From Terriglobia bacterium (GTDB taxonomy: Bacteria > Acidobacteriota > Terriglobia > Terriglobales > Acidobacteriaceae): a stretch of DNA of 64,000 nucleotides. The stretch is taken from NCBI GenBank assembly GCA_020073525.1, contig JAIQFA010000021.1:1-64000 (forward strand), read 5' to 3'. Below are positions 39,909 through 49,955 of the stretch, piece by piece; positions within the stretch are counted from its first letter, which is position 1; every line of letters begins with the position of its first letter. The translations under genes and the position numbers were made by a program. The notes under the pieces were generated by a model. It worked only from the letters and a program-made list of their open reading frames with translations, had not been told where the DNA came from and made no database searches.

Positions 39909-39970
39909 GCCCCTAAAGGGGCCATATTTTTCGAAGGAATTGTGGTATCGCTGAAGCGATACCCTGATAC
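39909..39970 (+). repeat. Family A two-hairpin repeat, copy A3
   Basis: GCCCC-TAAA-GGGGC (39909-39922), 21 bases, then GGTATCGC-TGAA-GCGATACC (39944-39963) and CTGATAC (39964-39970). Both stems are identical to copy A2, 1.1 kb away, while the intervening bases differ, so the stems rather than the spacer are conserved. Confidence 0.85.
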
Positions 39971-40027
39971 AAGACTAAACAAGAACTTTTTCTTCAGTCT
40001 AAAGGGCATCCGGCGCGGGGGCTGCGG

Positions 40028-43000
40028 CTAGATTCCTGCGCCGGCCATCGAGGTTCTTTCGGGCTTCCCTTCTCGCTGGCTCAGGACCCGTACTTGCGAG
40101 ATCAGGTCCGCCACTTCAAACGGCTTGGCCAGCGAGGGTACGTTCTGTTCCTGCAGGAAACTTCGCGTCTGCGCATCGGTGACACTGGAGAATGTCAGCA
40201 ACAGCCCTTTCTCCTGACCGGGACAGTTTTTCGCGATCCACTCATAGATCTCGCGCGCGCTGGTTCCACCCGGCATGCGGCCATTCATCACGATCACGTC
40301 GAACGGGCCGCTACGGAGCCGCTGCTGCGTGTCTTCTACACTCATCGAGGTTATGACTTCCGCTCCAGCGCCGACCAACACGTCTCGTTCAAATTCCAGA
40401 ACTGCTTCCTCGTCTTCGACTAGCAGAACACGCCCGGTCACCAACGACTCGCGGCGCACCGGCACCACCGTCTCCTGGAGCGCGGGTTTCTCGCTGGCCA
40501 GTAAACGGACCTCGATGGTCGCTCCGCCTTCTTCACGATTACGGGCGATGATTTCCCCGCCATGTTCCTTGACGATCCCGTAGCAGATGCTCAGGCCCAA
40601 GCCGGTGCCTTTGCCGACTGACTTGGTGGTGTAGAAGGGATCGAAAATCCGGCTTGGGTCCTTGATTCCCGGACCACTGTCGTCAAACTCGACGCACACG
40701 AAGGCATCTTTCCGGAAGACGCGAACTTTCAAGACGCCGCTCCCGCTACCCTCCACCATGGCATCGAGCGCGTTGTTGATGATGTTCAGGAAGACCTGCT
40801 CCAGTTGATGCGGATCGGCCACCACCGAGGGCATATCCTCTGGAATGTCGCGTTCCAGCGAAACGTTGTTGACCTTCAAATCGTATTCGCGCAGCGTAAG
40901 GGACTCTTCGAGCACCTTGCGCAACTCCACTTCCTGCTTCTGGGGCTTGCGCTGGCGGGCAAAGGAAAGCAGGTTCTGCACCACCCGGTGGGTTCGCTGG
41001 GCCTGCTTGAACAGCTTGCGGACGTAGTCGGCGGATTGATGGTCCAGACCAGCCCCGTCGAGCAGTTGCGCGTATCCCAGGATGGCGGTCAGCGGATTGT
41101 TCAACTCGTGCGCTACCCCGGAAATCAATTGGCCCACGGCCGACATCTTTTCGCTCTGCAGCAGTTGCTCCTGCGTCCGCCGCAAGTCCTCGTAGGCCCG
41201 GCAAGTTTCTTCGTAGAGCTGCACCTTTTCGATGGTCGTCGCCAGTTGCCGACTGATGGCGACCAGCAGATTTTCATCGTTGCTCGAATAATGCCGGTTC
41301 TCCTTGCTGGCGATGCCCATAATGCCGATGGGCTTGTCTTTGCTCCAGAGCACCACCCAGATCCAGTAGGGCAACCGATCGGCGCAAACAAACTCCACCA
41401 CGGCCGGAGGGAGGTGCGGCATGAAATCCTGGGTTACCACTTCCGCTCGTGAGCGCATCACCAGATCGCCGAAACCTTCCGCAAAGACGACTTCGGACAT
41501 GCGCACGCGCGCTTCGCTGCGAGGCCCCCAACCCGCGCGCCGCCGGAAGGTACCTTCCGGTTCGGCTGCCAGATAGACAGAGCCGGTCTCGGCTCCAAAC
41601 AACGAGATCACCTGGCGCAATGTCAGGTTCAAAATTTCGTCGAGATCGAACGATTGCGTCGCGATGACCGCCATGGCGTTGAGCGCGTTCAACTCGCGAT
41701 TGCGCCGGCGCATCTCGTCTTCCGAGCGTTTTTTCTCAGTGATGTCGAGAACAAAGCCCTGGTAGCGCTCGATGCGTCCGCTGGAATCGCGTGTGGCAAA
41801 GCAACTCTGCGCCACCGCCAGCAACGTGCCATCCTTGCGCCGTACCGTAATTTCAAAGTTACGCACGTAGTTGTGCGCCTCGATCTCCTTTAAAAAAGCC
41901 TCGCGCTCGTCGGCGACCGAGTGCAGCACGCCGCACATGTCGAGCGCCATCAACTCGTCCCGGCTGCCGTAACCGAGCATGGTGACAAAGGCGTCGTTGC
42001 AGTCGAGCAACTCACCCTGCGGCGTCGCCACGAACACGCCCTCCTGCGCCTGCTCAAACAGCATGCGGTATTTTTCTTCCGCCACCAGTCGCGCCGTCGT
42101 ATCGTGCACCACGTGGATGGTGCCTTTCAGTTGGCTGCCCTGCTCCGCATACGAGGAGGTTGAAACGATCGACTGCCCGCCGAAACACGGATCCATTCCT
42201 TCGGTCAGCCCCGAACCTCGTTCGCAATAGGGGCATCCGCTCCAGGCACGCTTTTGGGGTAGAACTTCTTCACAAAGATTGCCCAACACATCGGCCGGCG
42301 CCTTCTCCAAGCGCTGCAGCAGGGCTTGATTGGTCTTGAGGATGTGGAAGTCGGCGTCGTGGGCGAGAATCAGATCCTGAATCGAATCGAAAGTGTTCAT
42401 CCACTGCCGCTGCGAGCGCAACACCTGCTCCAGCAAGCGCAGATTCTCAACCGCAATGCCAAGCGCCTGCGCCGCTGTTTCCAGAAACTCCAGCTCTTCG
42501 CGGGTATGGCGCCGGGTACGGGAGCAGCCGAGCGACAGCATCCCGATCACCGACTTCTTCCCCAGCACCGGCAACAATACTACGTGATGGATCCCGTGTT
42601 TCCCCAGTTGTTCCCGCTCCGGTTCGGAAAGTTCCGCGAGCTTGATCACTGCCGAGCGGCTTTCCTGGAGGACGCGGGCCCGCGTTTCATCCGTCCCGAC
42701 TTGCCCGAAGGCTCGCAGAAATTCCGGGGAGAGGCCGACGTGCTGCGTGGGCACCAGGCGGTCCCCTTCCATCAACTGGAACCACGCCGCCTTGGCCCCT
42801 ACAACGGCTTTGAACTTCTCCAGCGCCGTCTGCATCATGGGACCATGATTCTGGGCACGCGCGATGGTAACGGTCAGCTCGTTCAGCACCGCCAGCCGGC
42901 GTGTGCGCAAGCGCGAATCGTCCAGCACGACCAGCAGGATGCTCGATCCAAACAGCACTTCCGCCAGCAGGTACCCTTCACTTGAAATGTGGCTGGTGTA

Positions 43001-43549
43001 GGGAGGCCAGTGCAGATTCAAAGTCAACAGGCCGGCGCCGAAGAGGTATGGCCCCAGTCCAATTCGTCCTAATCGGTGTCGCAGCAACTCGAAGGCGGCG
43101 ACCGCTGCCATCACGCGGCAGGCTACGTCCAACCCCAATCCAACGCTTTTGAAATCGGGGAAATACAGCGGCTGCATCGCCGCACAGATCATCACTACCC
43201 ACGCGACCGCCACCAAAGCCGTCAGCGCTCGCTCTGCCCGCGCCGACACCAGGGCGGCCGTCGCGAACAAGCCCACGGCCAGCACAAAATCGGCCTGCGC
43301 GAATGCCGCCATCGCTTTCGACATGGCGTGCAACTCGCTTGCCCCCGTTACCCAAAGAAACGCGCCATAGGCAACCCAGCCCGCTCCCCACGCCAGCAGA
43401 CATCGTTCGCGAAATACCCGGAAGAAAAGCAGGCTGACGACCAGCACGATCAGGGCGGCGGTCTCCCGCGCCGTCAACCTAGGAAAGGTCAACATGCCAA
43501 CCGATTTCCCGACTAGCCAGGCAGGCACCATAGATAAGCGCACGGACAC
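40028..43549 (-). CDS. Hybrid sensor histidine kinase with degenerate receiver
   Basis: A 1173-residue membrane sensor. About seven N-terminal helices (to ~residue 215), GAF (KFKAVVGAKAAWFQLMEGD...), PAS and a second PAS (EKYRMLFEQAQEGVFVATPQGELLDCND), a second GAF (LTLRQVISLFGAETGSVYLAAE), HisKA (GVAHELNNPLTAILGY, His ~813), HATPase with N-box NIINNALDAM, DSGPGI and GKGTGLGLSI, and a C-terminal receiver (VLLVEDEEAVLEFE, LAKPFE). In the receiver the phospho-acceptor Asp is Asn (VIVMNGRMPGG, ~1088). Start GTG 43549, or ATG 43531. It diverges from the HD-GYP regulator gene, a plausible partner. Confidence 0.92.
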   Translation of the reverse strand: MSVRLSMVPAWLVGKSVGMLTFPRLTARETAALIVLVVSLLFFRVFRERCLLAWGAGWVAYGAFLWVTGASELHAMSKAMAAFAQADFVLAVGLFATAALVSARAERALTALVAVAWVVMICAAMQPLYFPDFKSVGLGLDVACRVMAAVAAFELLRHRLGRIGLGPYLFGAGLLTLNLHWPPYTSHISSEGYLLAEVLFGSSILLVVLDDSRLRTRRLAVLNELTVTIARAQNHGPMMQTALEKFKAVVGAKAAWFQLMEGDRLVPTQHVGLSPEFLRAFGQVGTDETRARVLQESRSAVIKLAELSEPEREQLGKHGIHHVVLLPVLGKKSVIGMLSLGCSRTRRHTREELEFLETAAQALGIAVENLRLLEQVLRSQRQWMNTFDSIQDLILAHDADFHILKTNQALLQRLEKAPADVLGNLCEEVLPQKRAWSGCPYCERGSGLTEGMDPCFGGQSIVSTSSYAEQGSQLKGTIHVVHDTTARLVAEEKYRMLFEQAQEGVFVATPQGELLDCNDAFVTMLGYGSRDELMALDMCGVLHSVADEREAFLKEIEAHNYVRNFEITVRRKDGTLLAVAQSCFATRDSSGRIERYQGFVLDITEKKRSEDEMRRRNRELNALNAMAVIATQSFDLDEILNLTLRQVISLFGAETGSVYLAAEPEGTFRRRAGWGPRSEARVRMSEVVFAEGFGDLVMRSRAEVVTQDFMPHLPPAVVEFVCADRLPYWIWVVLWSKDKPIGIMGIASKENRHYSSNDENLLVAISRQLATTIEKVQLYEETCRAYEDLRRTQEQLLQSEKMSAVGQLISGVAHELNNPLTAILGYAQLLDGAGLDHQSADYVRKLFKQAQRTHRVVQNLLSFARQRKPQKQEVELRKVLEESLTLREYDLKVNNVSLERDIPEDMPSVVADPHQLEQVFLNIINNALDAMVEGSGSGVLKVRVFRKDAFVCVEFDDSGPGIKDPSRIFDPFYTTKSVGKGTGLGLSICYGIVKEHGGEIIARNREEGGATIEVRLLASEKPALQETVVPVRRESLVTGRVLLVEDEEAVLEFERDVLVGAGAEVITSMSVEDTQQRLRSGPFDVIVMNGRMPGGTSAREIYEWIAKNCPGQEKGLLLTFSSVTDAQTRSFLQEQNVPSLAKPFEVADLISQVRVLSQREGKPERTSMAGAGI

Positions 43550-43662
43550 CCAGCCTTTTAAATATCACGCGGGCCTTGCCTCGTTGGCGGATTTCCGTCT
43601 TCAAATGGTTACTTTCGGAATGTGAACTCGAGGCCTAGAATGAGCGATACATACTCAGGGAC

Positions 43663-44739
<1,077 letters not shown>

Positions 44740-44900
44740 CCGCAGACGGGTGCTGCCGGAGGAGTAAAATCTGAGCAGCAAATTTCCGCCGGGCCCAGGC
44801 ATCATTTTGTCCGGATCGTGTCATCCAACCAGACAAGTGAAGTCAATCCAAACGGTCCCCTCGACGGTTGCGTACTGCCGTTCTGGGGTGAATGGCCGGT

Positions 44901-44936
44901 GCCCGCCAGCATGTGCCTGTTTCACATCTGGCGGGC
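44901..44936. repeat. Hairpin with 9-bp plus 5-bp stem
   Basis: GCCCGCCAG (44901-44909) pairs with CTGGCGGGC (44928-44936), and CATGTG with CACAT inside, one bulge. Could be a REP-like unit or terminator for the HD-GYP gene; no T-run. Confidence 0.6.
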
Positions 44937-44957
44937 AGACCGGGTTTCGTCTTCTCC

Positions 44958-45012
44958 GTAGAGACGCGGCTCCCTCCGCGGCATCCTTCCGGCCGGCATT
45001 TTTCTCGTCTCC
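44958..45012. repeat. Family B element, degraded copy B4
   Basis: The left half GTAGAGACGCGGCT matches copies B1-B3; the second hairpin is lost and only TCTCGTCTCCC remains at the right. Shows that the family decays in place. Confidence 0.5.
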
Positions 45013-45113
45013 CGTCCCTCGGCTGCAACTCTTGAGTTTGGCCGCGTTCTAACTTCAGAGGAGTATAAGGGTAGCTTTAGGCTGGTTCCCGTATCCGCCA
45101 GAGGAGAGATGCG

Positions 45114-45836
45114 ATGAAAACCACGATCGTCACAGTTTGTGCCATTCTGCTTTTGAGCGTTTTCACGACGGCGCAGAGCGCCACACTGAACCCAGTGCCC
45201 AACACCGTTTTTGTCGGCGCCGACGGCAAATTTGAAACCGCGCCCGATACGGCGCTCATCCAGTTCAATATCTCAACCCAGGCCGACAACGCCAAAGACG
45301 CCTATGACCAAGCCGCCAAACAAGCCGAGGCCACACGCCAGGTTCTGCGCGCAAACGGCATCGATCCAAAATTGGCGGAAGTCGGCTTCTTTTCCGTCAA
45401 TCCCCAGTACGACTGGAAAAATCCGAAGCACAAAGTCATCGGCTACCAGGTTCAGACCAGCGTCAGCCTGAAGCTCAAGGATTTTTCCAAGATTGGCCCC
45501 GTCACCCAGCAACTGGCCGATGCCAGCGTGAGTGACAGCCAGTCGCTCAGCTACACGCTGGACGCGCCGGACGAGGCCAAGAGCAAAGCCGTCGCCGACG
45601 CTTACCGGCGCGCCCGTGCCTCGGCACAATCGCTCGCTACTGCCAGTGGACGCACCCTCGGCGAACTCTCCTATGCTTCGGTCGATACTTTCGAGAACAT
45701 TCGCGTCCTGGCGCCCATGCAACGCCGGGCCATGCCCATGGCGATGGCAGCCCAAGGCCCCGCTCCGACTGAGGAGTTCTCGCCCCAGAACGTGACGGTC
45801 ACTTCGCATGTGAACGCTATGTTTTTATTGAAATAG
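45114..45836 (+). CDS. SIMPL-domain (DUF541) periplasmic protein
   Basis: A 240-residue protein with a signal peptide (TTIVTVCAILLLSVFTTAQS) and a SIMPL/BP26-like domain: ADGKFETAPDTALIQFNISTQADNAKDAYDQAAKQAEATRQVLRANGIDPKLAEVGFFSVNPQYDW, HKVIGYQVQTSVSLKLKDFSKIGPVTQQLADA, and ASGRTLGELSYASV. Family members form channel-like oligomers or affect envelope stress and oxidation resistance; the exact role is unclear. The Met-rich segment RRAMPMAMAAQG near the end is unusual and might bind metal. Confidence 0.88.
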   Translation: MKTTIVTVCAILLLSVFTTAQSATLNPVPNTVFVGADGKFETAPDTALIQFNISTQADNAKDAYDQAAKQAEATRQVLRANGIDPKLAEVGFFSVNPQYDWKNPKHKVIGYQVQTSVSLKLKDFSKIGPVTQQLADASVSDSQSLSYTLDAPDEAKSKAVADAYRRARASAQSLATASGRTLGELSYASVDTFENIRVLAPMQRRAMPMAMAAQGPAPTEEFSPQNVTVTSHVNAMFLLK

Positions 45837-45845
45837 TTCGCGTGG

Positions 45846-45977
45846 CGCGGACGCCTTCGTCCGCGAATGCAGCTAAACAGTTGGCTGAAAAAGTCGTTGA
45901 GGATGCAAGAAGCATACCTCGGGCGCTAAAGCGCAAACACATTTTCAATGACTTAACGGCACGACTGAAGTCGTGCC
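45846..45977 (+). repeat. CGCGGACG hairpin plus family A-like module A5
   Basis: CGCGGACG-CCTT-CGTCCGCG (45846-45865) is followed by GCGC-TAAA-GCGC (45923-45934) and GGCACGAC-TGAA-GTCGTGCC (45958-45977), then CTTCCCG. Loops and geometry match family A but the 3' flank is CTTCCCG rather than CTGATAC. This fills the space between two convergent genes. Confidence 0.7.
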
Positions 45978-46056
45978 CTTCCCGTTCGTGGCGAAGCCAA
46001 AGTTTGTCCGCAGCCGGTGAAACCGTGCCCCACCAAAACGACTTACGAGATAGCTT

Positions 46057-46767
46057 CTAGTCGTTGCGGACAATCACCTCACGTCGCGACGTGATCCGGC
46101 TCGGATCCACGGTCACTTCCCGCTGGATCTCCATCTCGATGGAGGTCCCGGGTTCCAGCCGCACATCGGCGCCCCGCGACAGCATTGCGATTGCCAGGCC
46201 TGCCATCCCGCCAATGCCAGCTCCAATACCGGCACCCTTGCCGCCGTTGGTGACCGCACCGATTACGGCTCCCGTGCCTGCCCCTTCCGCGGCCGATCTG
46301 GCTTTCCTACCGGCATCGCTATCCTGCCGGATGGTTCCTTCGGAATCTTTCATCGAGGTCCTCTCCGCCCCAGGGGTGTTCTCGACCGACCCGCCCAGCA
46401 TCACCGTGTAGCCGCTCGGATAAATCATCGAGGTGAAGTGGATGAGCACCTCGGCGCGCCCCTTCACGTGCCCACCGCGTTTTACGTGGGTGATCTTTCC
46501 CTGGATGTAAGTCCCGGCAGGAATCACAACCTTGTCATTGACCACAAAGGGAAAGGCAGTCTCGGCGTACACCGGGTCTCCTTCTCTGGCCGTCCTGGTC
46601 GAAATCGCCTGCTTCAAGGAGAGTGGAACCCTCGTTCCCGACGGAATGGTTAACATCGGCTTCTCTGACTCCACCGAAGGGGCAGCCGGGTTCGGAGCGA
46701 GGTTCGACTGGGCCGCCGCGATCCCGGCCAGCAGCAGAACGCACATCGAAGCAGCACGGATCTTCAT
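46057..46767 (-). CDS. Secreted protein with glycine-zipper segment, paralog of 17913-18539
   Basis: A 236-residue protein: signal peptide (MKIRAASMCVLLLAGIAAAQ), beta-rich part (IPSGTRVPLSLKQAISTRTAREGDPVYAETAFPFVVNDKVVIPAGTYIQGKI), Gly-zipper (GTGAVIGAVTNGGKGAGIGAGIGGMAGLAIAML) and LEPGTSIEMEIQREVTVD. The order and key phrases (VVIPAGTYIQGKI versus [13 protein letters not shown]) match the protein at 17913-18539. ATG 46767 is preceded by AGGTGGG. Envelope location likely; function unknown. Confidence 0.75.
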   Translation of the reverse strand: MKIRAASMCVLLLAGIAAAQSNLAPNPAAPSVESEKPMLTIPSGTRVPLSLKQAISTRTAREGDPVYAETAFPFVVNDKVVIPAGTYIQGKITHVKRGGHVKGRAEVLIHFTSMIYPSGYTVMLGGSVENTPGAERTSMKDSEGTIRQDSDAGRKARSAAEGAGTGAVIGAVTNGGKGAGIGAGIGGMAGLAIAMLSRGADVRLEPGTSIEMEIQREVTVDPSRITSRREVIVRND

Positions 46768-46910
46768 CAAAATCCCACCTTTTGGGAACAAGTTGCTATC
46801 ACACTTGCAAACTCAGATGCGCCCGGCTGAGCGCTGGTTAGCTGAGAAAGTTCAGACTGCGGGGTAAGTCAGTGAAGCACGAAATAGACATGGTCTTCCG
46901 CCGGCATGCG

Positions 46911-47183
46911 CTAAACGCTACTTCGTCGAGACCGGTTTTCGATCACGTTGCCCATGAACTGCGACTGGAGTTTCTGCGCGCAGCCTTCGCCGCAAACGTG
47001 CAACGCGCCTTCCCGCACCGCCAATTTCTCGTCCCATGGCGCCAGATGCATGACCGGCATCTCGTAATCGTCAAATGAACTCCACATCACCCACCAGCGG
47101 TCGCTCCCGCCCTTGAGCACCCCGCAATTCGGACCGGCACAGCGGTAAAACGGACTTGGAATGAGAAGTAGATTTTCGGTCAT
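46911..47183 (-). CDS. Small Cys-rich hypothetical protein
   Basis: A 90-residue protein with two Cys pairs, YRCAGPNCGVL (C-x4-C) and LHVCGEGCAQKLQSQF (C-x2-C), either side of a Trp/acidic stretch (DRWWVMWSSFDDYEMPVMHLAPWDEK). The four Cys could bind zinc or form disulfides. No signal peptide. No family recognised; coding quality is reasonable and it fills an otherwise empty minus-strand space. Confidence 0.6.
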   Translation of the reverse strand: MTENLLLIPSPFYRCAGPNCGVLKGGSDRWWVMWSSFDDYEMPVMHLAPWDEKLAVREGALHVCGEGCAQKLQSQFMGNVIENRSRRSSV

Positions 47184-47263
47184 GGCCTACCTGCGTACCC
47201 AGGGGCCATTGTAGCTGAGGAATCCGCGCCGGACCACGGTTTTGAGATCACAAATCAGAGCCT

Positions 47264-47365
47264 CACCACGGAGACACGGAGGCACGGAGAAAACCTCTAA
47301 GTCTGTAAGAACCAAGGTTTTTCCAATCCTTTGATTTCCTCCGTGTCTCTGTGTCTCCGTGGTGG
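47264..47365. repeat. Family C long inverted repeat, copy C4
   Basis: CACCACGGAGACACGGAGGC (from 47264) continuing to ACGGAGAAA, and the complement TTTCCTCCGTGTCTCTGTG continuing to TCTCCGTGGTG (from 47335), with a ~42-base spacer. This ACGGAG-based repeat occurs in many bacterial phyla. Confidence 0.85.
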
Positions 47366-47425
47366 GTGTCGCTTGGGATGGGACTCGCCACCGTTTTCGG
47401 GGCACTGGCGGTTCTTGCGATTGGG

Positions 47426-49810
47426 CTACTTGTAGAGCAGATACTTTTCCCGCATCCGCACAAATTCGTCCAGCCGCTCCTGCCAGTCCTGGGCAATTCG
47501 ACGCGGATCCTCTCCCGCTCCGATCGCTTCGACCACCGAGTGATTGACCAGCAGATCCGACATCCGCTCCAGTTTGAAGTCGTTCGGATACAGCTTGTGC
47601 AGTGCCGACGCTAGCTCAATTCCCAACTCCGGCGAGTCCAGCGTATTCCGATCCAGAACGAACAGGTTCACGCCTTCACACCGTTCGCCGGCAAAGTTGC
47701 TCGAGGACGGCGTAAAGACAATGGGCACGAAGCGCACACTCTGAATCCCGCGGCCGTTCAAGTAGGCCGCCAATTCCCGGCTCTTCATCCAGGGCGCCCC
47801 GACCACTTCGAACGGTGTATCCGTGCCCCGCCCCACCGAGACGTTCGTCCCTTCAATCATCGCCACGCCGGGATAGAGCGTCGCCTCGTTCAAACTCCGC
47901 AAATTGGGCGAAGGACTGACCCAGCCAACGCCGGTCGAATCGAACCAGTCTCCCGGCTGCCAACCCTCCATCGCGACCACTGCCAGCCTTGCCCCAATGT
48001 GGCGCTCGGCATTGAACATTTTCGCGAGTTCCCCGAGAGTCATCCCGTGGCGGGGCGGCTCGGGAAAGTAATTTGTGAAACTTTCCCGCCCCTCGTCGGA
48101 CACCGGCCCCTGCACAAACGACCCTGTGATCGGATTTGGCCGATCCAGAATGACGACCTCAGTGCCAGCCTTGGCAGCCGCCTCCAGAAAAAATCCCACC
48201 GTGGTCTCGTAGGTATAAAAGCGCGCGCCCGCGTCGGCCACGTCAATCACCACCGCATCCAGCCGCTTGAGCACGTTGATCGGCGGACGCCGCGCCGCGT
48301 CGCTCCCCCCGTACACGCTGTACACCTCAACTCCAGTCGCTGCATCCTTCGTGTTCTTGACGTCGGTCGTGTCCAACGTCCCCGTCACGCCATGTTCCGG
48401 ACTAAAGATCACATCCAGCGAAATTCCCGGCACGCTGGCCAGAACATCAATCGTCCGCCGCCCTTCGGAGTCCAAGCCGGTCTGATTGGTCAACAAACCA
48501 ATGCTTCGTGGAGCGCCGCCCTTCGAAGGATGGAGCGCTGCGAACTTCGTCCCTTCGAGCACATCAATTCCCGTCTTCACCGCTCCATTGCGCACCGCCA
48601 GCTTGCGCGCCGCGCTCTGCATTTCGTTGTAGCCGGTGAGCGTTGCTACTCGCATCTTCTCGGCCTCCACGGGATCGAGTGCCAGCGCCGCCGCTACCGC
48701 CGTCGCGACCTTCGTGCGCAGCGACACCGCGCTTCCCTTCTCTTTCGCTGGCAGCACGTTCATGTGCACCGCATTGGTCAGCAGCACGATGTAGGTTTTC
48801 GTGGCCGGATCAATCCACAGCGACGTGCCCGTGAAGCCCGTATGTCCGTAACTGCCCACCGGCAACAGCTCTCCGCGGTTGGTGGAAAAAGAAGAGTCAA
48901 TGTCCCAGCCGAATCCCCGCACCGCCGTTCCATTTACCGGCTGCTGCGGCGAAGTCATCTTGGCAATCGTCGGCGGAGTCAGCACGCCGCGCCCGCCATC
49001 CAGCAGGGCCTGCGCAAAAATTGCCAAGTCGTCGGCAGTAGAAAACACTCCCGCATGACCCGCTACGCCGCCCATCCGTCGCGCGCTAGGATCATGCACC
49101 ACGGCACGCAGCAGGTGATGGTTTTCATCCTCTTCGGTGGGAGCGATCCGCGGCTCCCACGAATGTGGCGGATTGAAGCGCGTCTCCTTCATGCCCAGCG
49201 GACCAAACACATGCTTCGCAGCATACTCATCGAGCGATTCGCCCGAAAGCCGCTCCACCAACGCTCCCAGCACAACGAAATTGATATCGCTATAAACAAA
49301 CGCCGACCCTGGAGGCCGGTCGGGCGTGACTTCAAACGCCATGTGATATGCAGTGTCCTTGCCTTCCCACTTCTTACTCAGGTCGAGATCTTCGGGCAGC
49401 CCCGAGTAGTGCACCAGCAATTGCCGGATCGTAATATCCTGCTTCCCGTTCTGCGCAAATTCGGTAAGATACTTCGCGACGGGATCGCTCATGCGAAACT
49501 TTCCCTGCTCCCAGAGCTGCATGAGGGCCGTGGTCGTGGCGACGACCTTGGTCAGCGACGCGCAGTCAAACACCGTATCAAGCGTCATCGCCTCGCGCCG
49601 CGGTTCGAGCGCCCGGCTGCCATAAGCCTTGCGATACACCACCTGCCCGTCGTGGCCGATGACGAGTACCGCGCCTGGAATCTGTTGTTGGGCGATGGCG
49701 TCGTTAATGATGGGGTCGAGAACGGCGAGGCGCAAATCGAGGGCCGACTGACCGAAGGCTGTTGTGCAACCGAGAAGAACCAGTACCAGAATTGTGGAGG
49801 TGATTTTCAC
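47426..49810 (-). CDS. Serine hydrolase (beta-lactamase fold) fused to NamZ exo-N-acetylmuramidase (DUF1343)
   Basis: A 794-residue two-domain exported protein from GTG 49810. Signal peptide (ITSTILVLVLLGCTTAFG), then a class C beta-lactamase-like domain (~25-390): nucleophile FDCASLTKVV (SxxK), YSD in FVYSDINFVVLG, and GHTGFTGTSLWIDP. The NamZ domain (~410-794) shows IGLLTNQTGLDSEGRRTIDVL, VIFSPEHGVTG with the catalytic Glu, IDVADAGARFYTY, and LDRPNPITG. NamZ removes MurNAc from muropeptide ends; the hydrolase may trim peptides or act as an esterase. The neighbouring paralog, murQ and murA support a MurNAc salvage role. Confidence 0.92.
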   Translation of the reverse strand: MKITSTILVLVLLGCTTAFGQSALDLRLAVLDPIINDAIAQQQIPGAVLVIGHDGQVVYRKAYGSRALEPRREAMTLDTVFDCASLTKVVATTTALMQLWEQGKFRMSDPVAKYLTEFAQNGKQDITIRQLLVHYSGLPEDLDLSKKWEGKDTAYHMAFEVTPDRPPGSAFVYSDINFVVLGALVERLSGESLDEYAAKHVFGPLGMKETRFNPPHSWEPRIAPTEEDENHHLLRAVVHDPSARRMGGVAGHAGVFSTADDLAIFAQALLDGGRGVLTPPTIAKMTSPQQPVNGTAVRGFGWDIDSSFSTNRGELLPVGSYGHTGFTGTSLWIDPATKTYIVLLTNAVHMNVLPAKEKGSAVSLRTKVATAVAAALALDPVEAEKMRVATLTGYNEMQSAARKLAVRNGAVKTGIDVLEGTKFAALHPSKGGAPRSIGLLTNQTGLDSEGRRTIDVLASVPGISLDVIFSPEHGVTGTLDTTDVKNTKDAATGVEVYSVYGGSDAARRPPINVLKRLDAVVIDVADAGARFYTYETTVGFFLEAAAKAGTEVVILDRPNPITGSFVQGPVSDEGRESFTNYFPEPPRHGMTLGELAKMFNAERHIGARLAVVAMEGWQPGDWFDSTGVGWVSPSPNLRSLNEATLYPGVAMIEGTNVSVGRGTDTPFEVVGAPWMKSRELAAYLNGRGIQSVRFVPIVFTPSSSNFAGERCEGVNLFVLDRNTLDSPELGIELASALHKLYPNDFKLERMSDLLVNHSVVEAIGAGEDPRRIAQDWQERLDEFVRMREKYLLYK

Positions 49811-49955
49811 GCTTGCTGTGACTGTACACGACGGCTAAGACGTGCCTCAAGCATCCTAGATGGTTTCGGGCTCTCTTGGTAACGTGTCGCCGTCTGAACA
49901 CTTTGCCTTGAGCTTTTGGTTTGCTATAACCCGAGCAGGGTTTCGAAAGAGACTT

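Larger units (their letters stand above)
44740..45113. other. Gene-free stretch between HD-GYP and SIMPL genes
   Basis: About 370 bases. It holds a hairpin GCCCGCCAG-CATGTG...CACAT-CTGGCGGGC (44901-44936) and a degraded family B element beginning GTAGAGACGCGGCT at 44958 and trailing off near 45012. No gene was recognised. A start region with AGAGGAGAG precedes the SIMPL gene. Confidence 0.6.

Noticed and set aside
47999-49882. 627-codon plus-strand open frame
   Set aside because: Antisense to the hydrolase-NamZ fusion, very rich in Arg/His/Gln, no domain; shadow frame.
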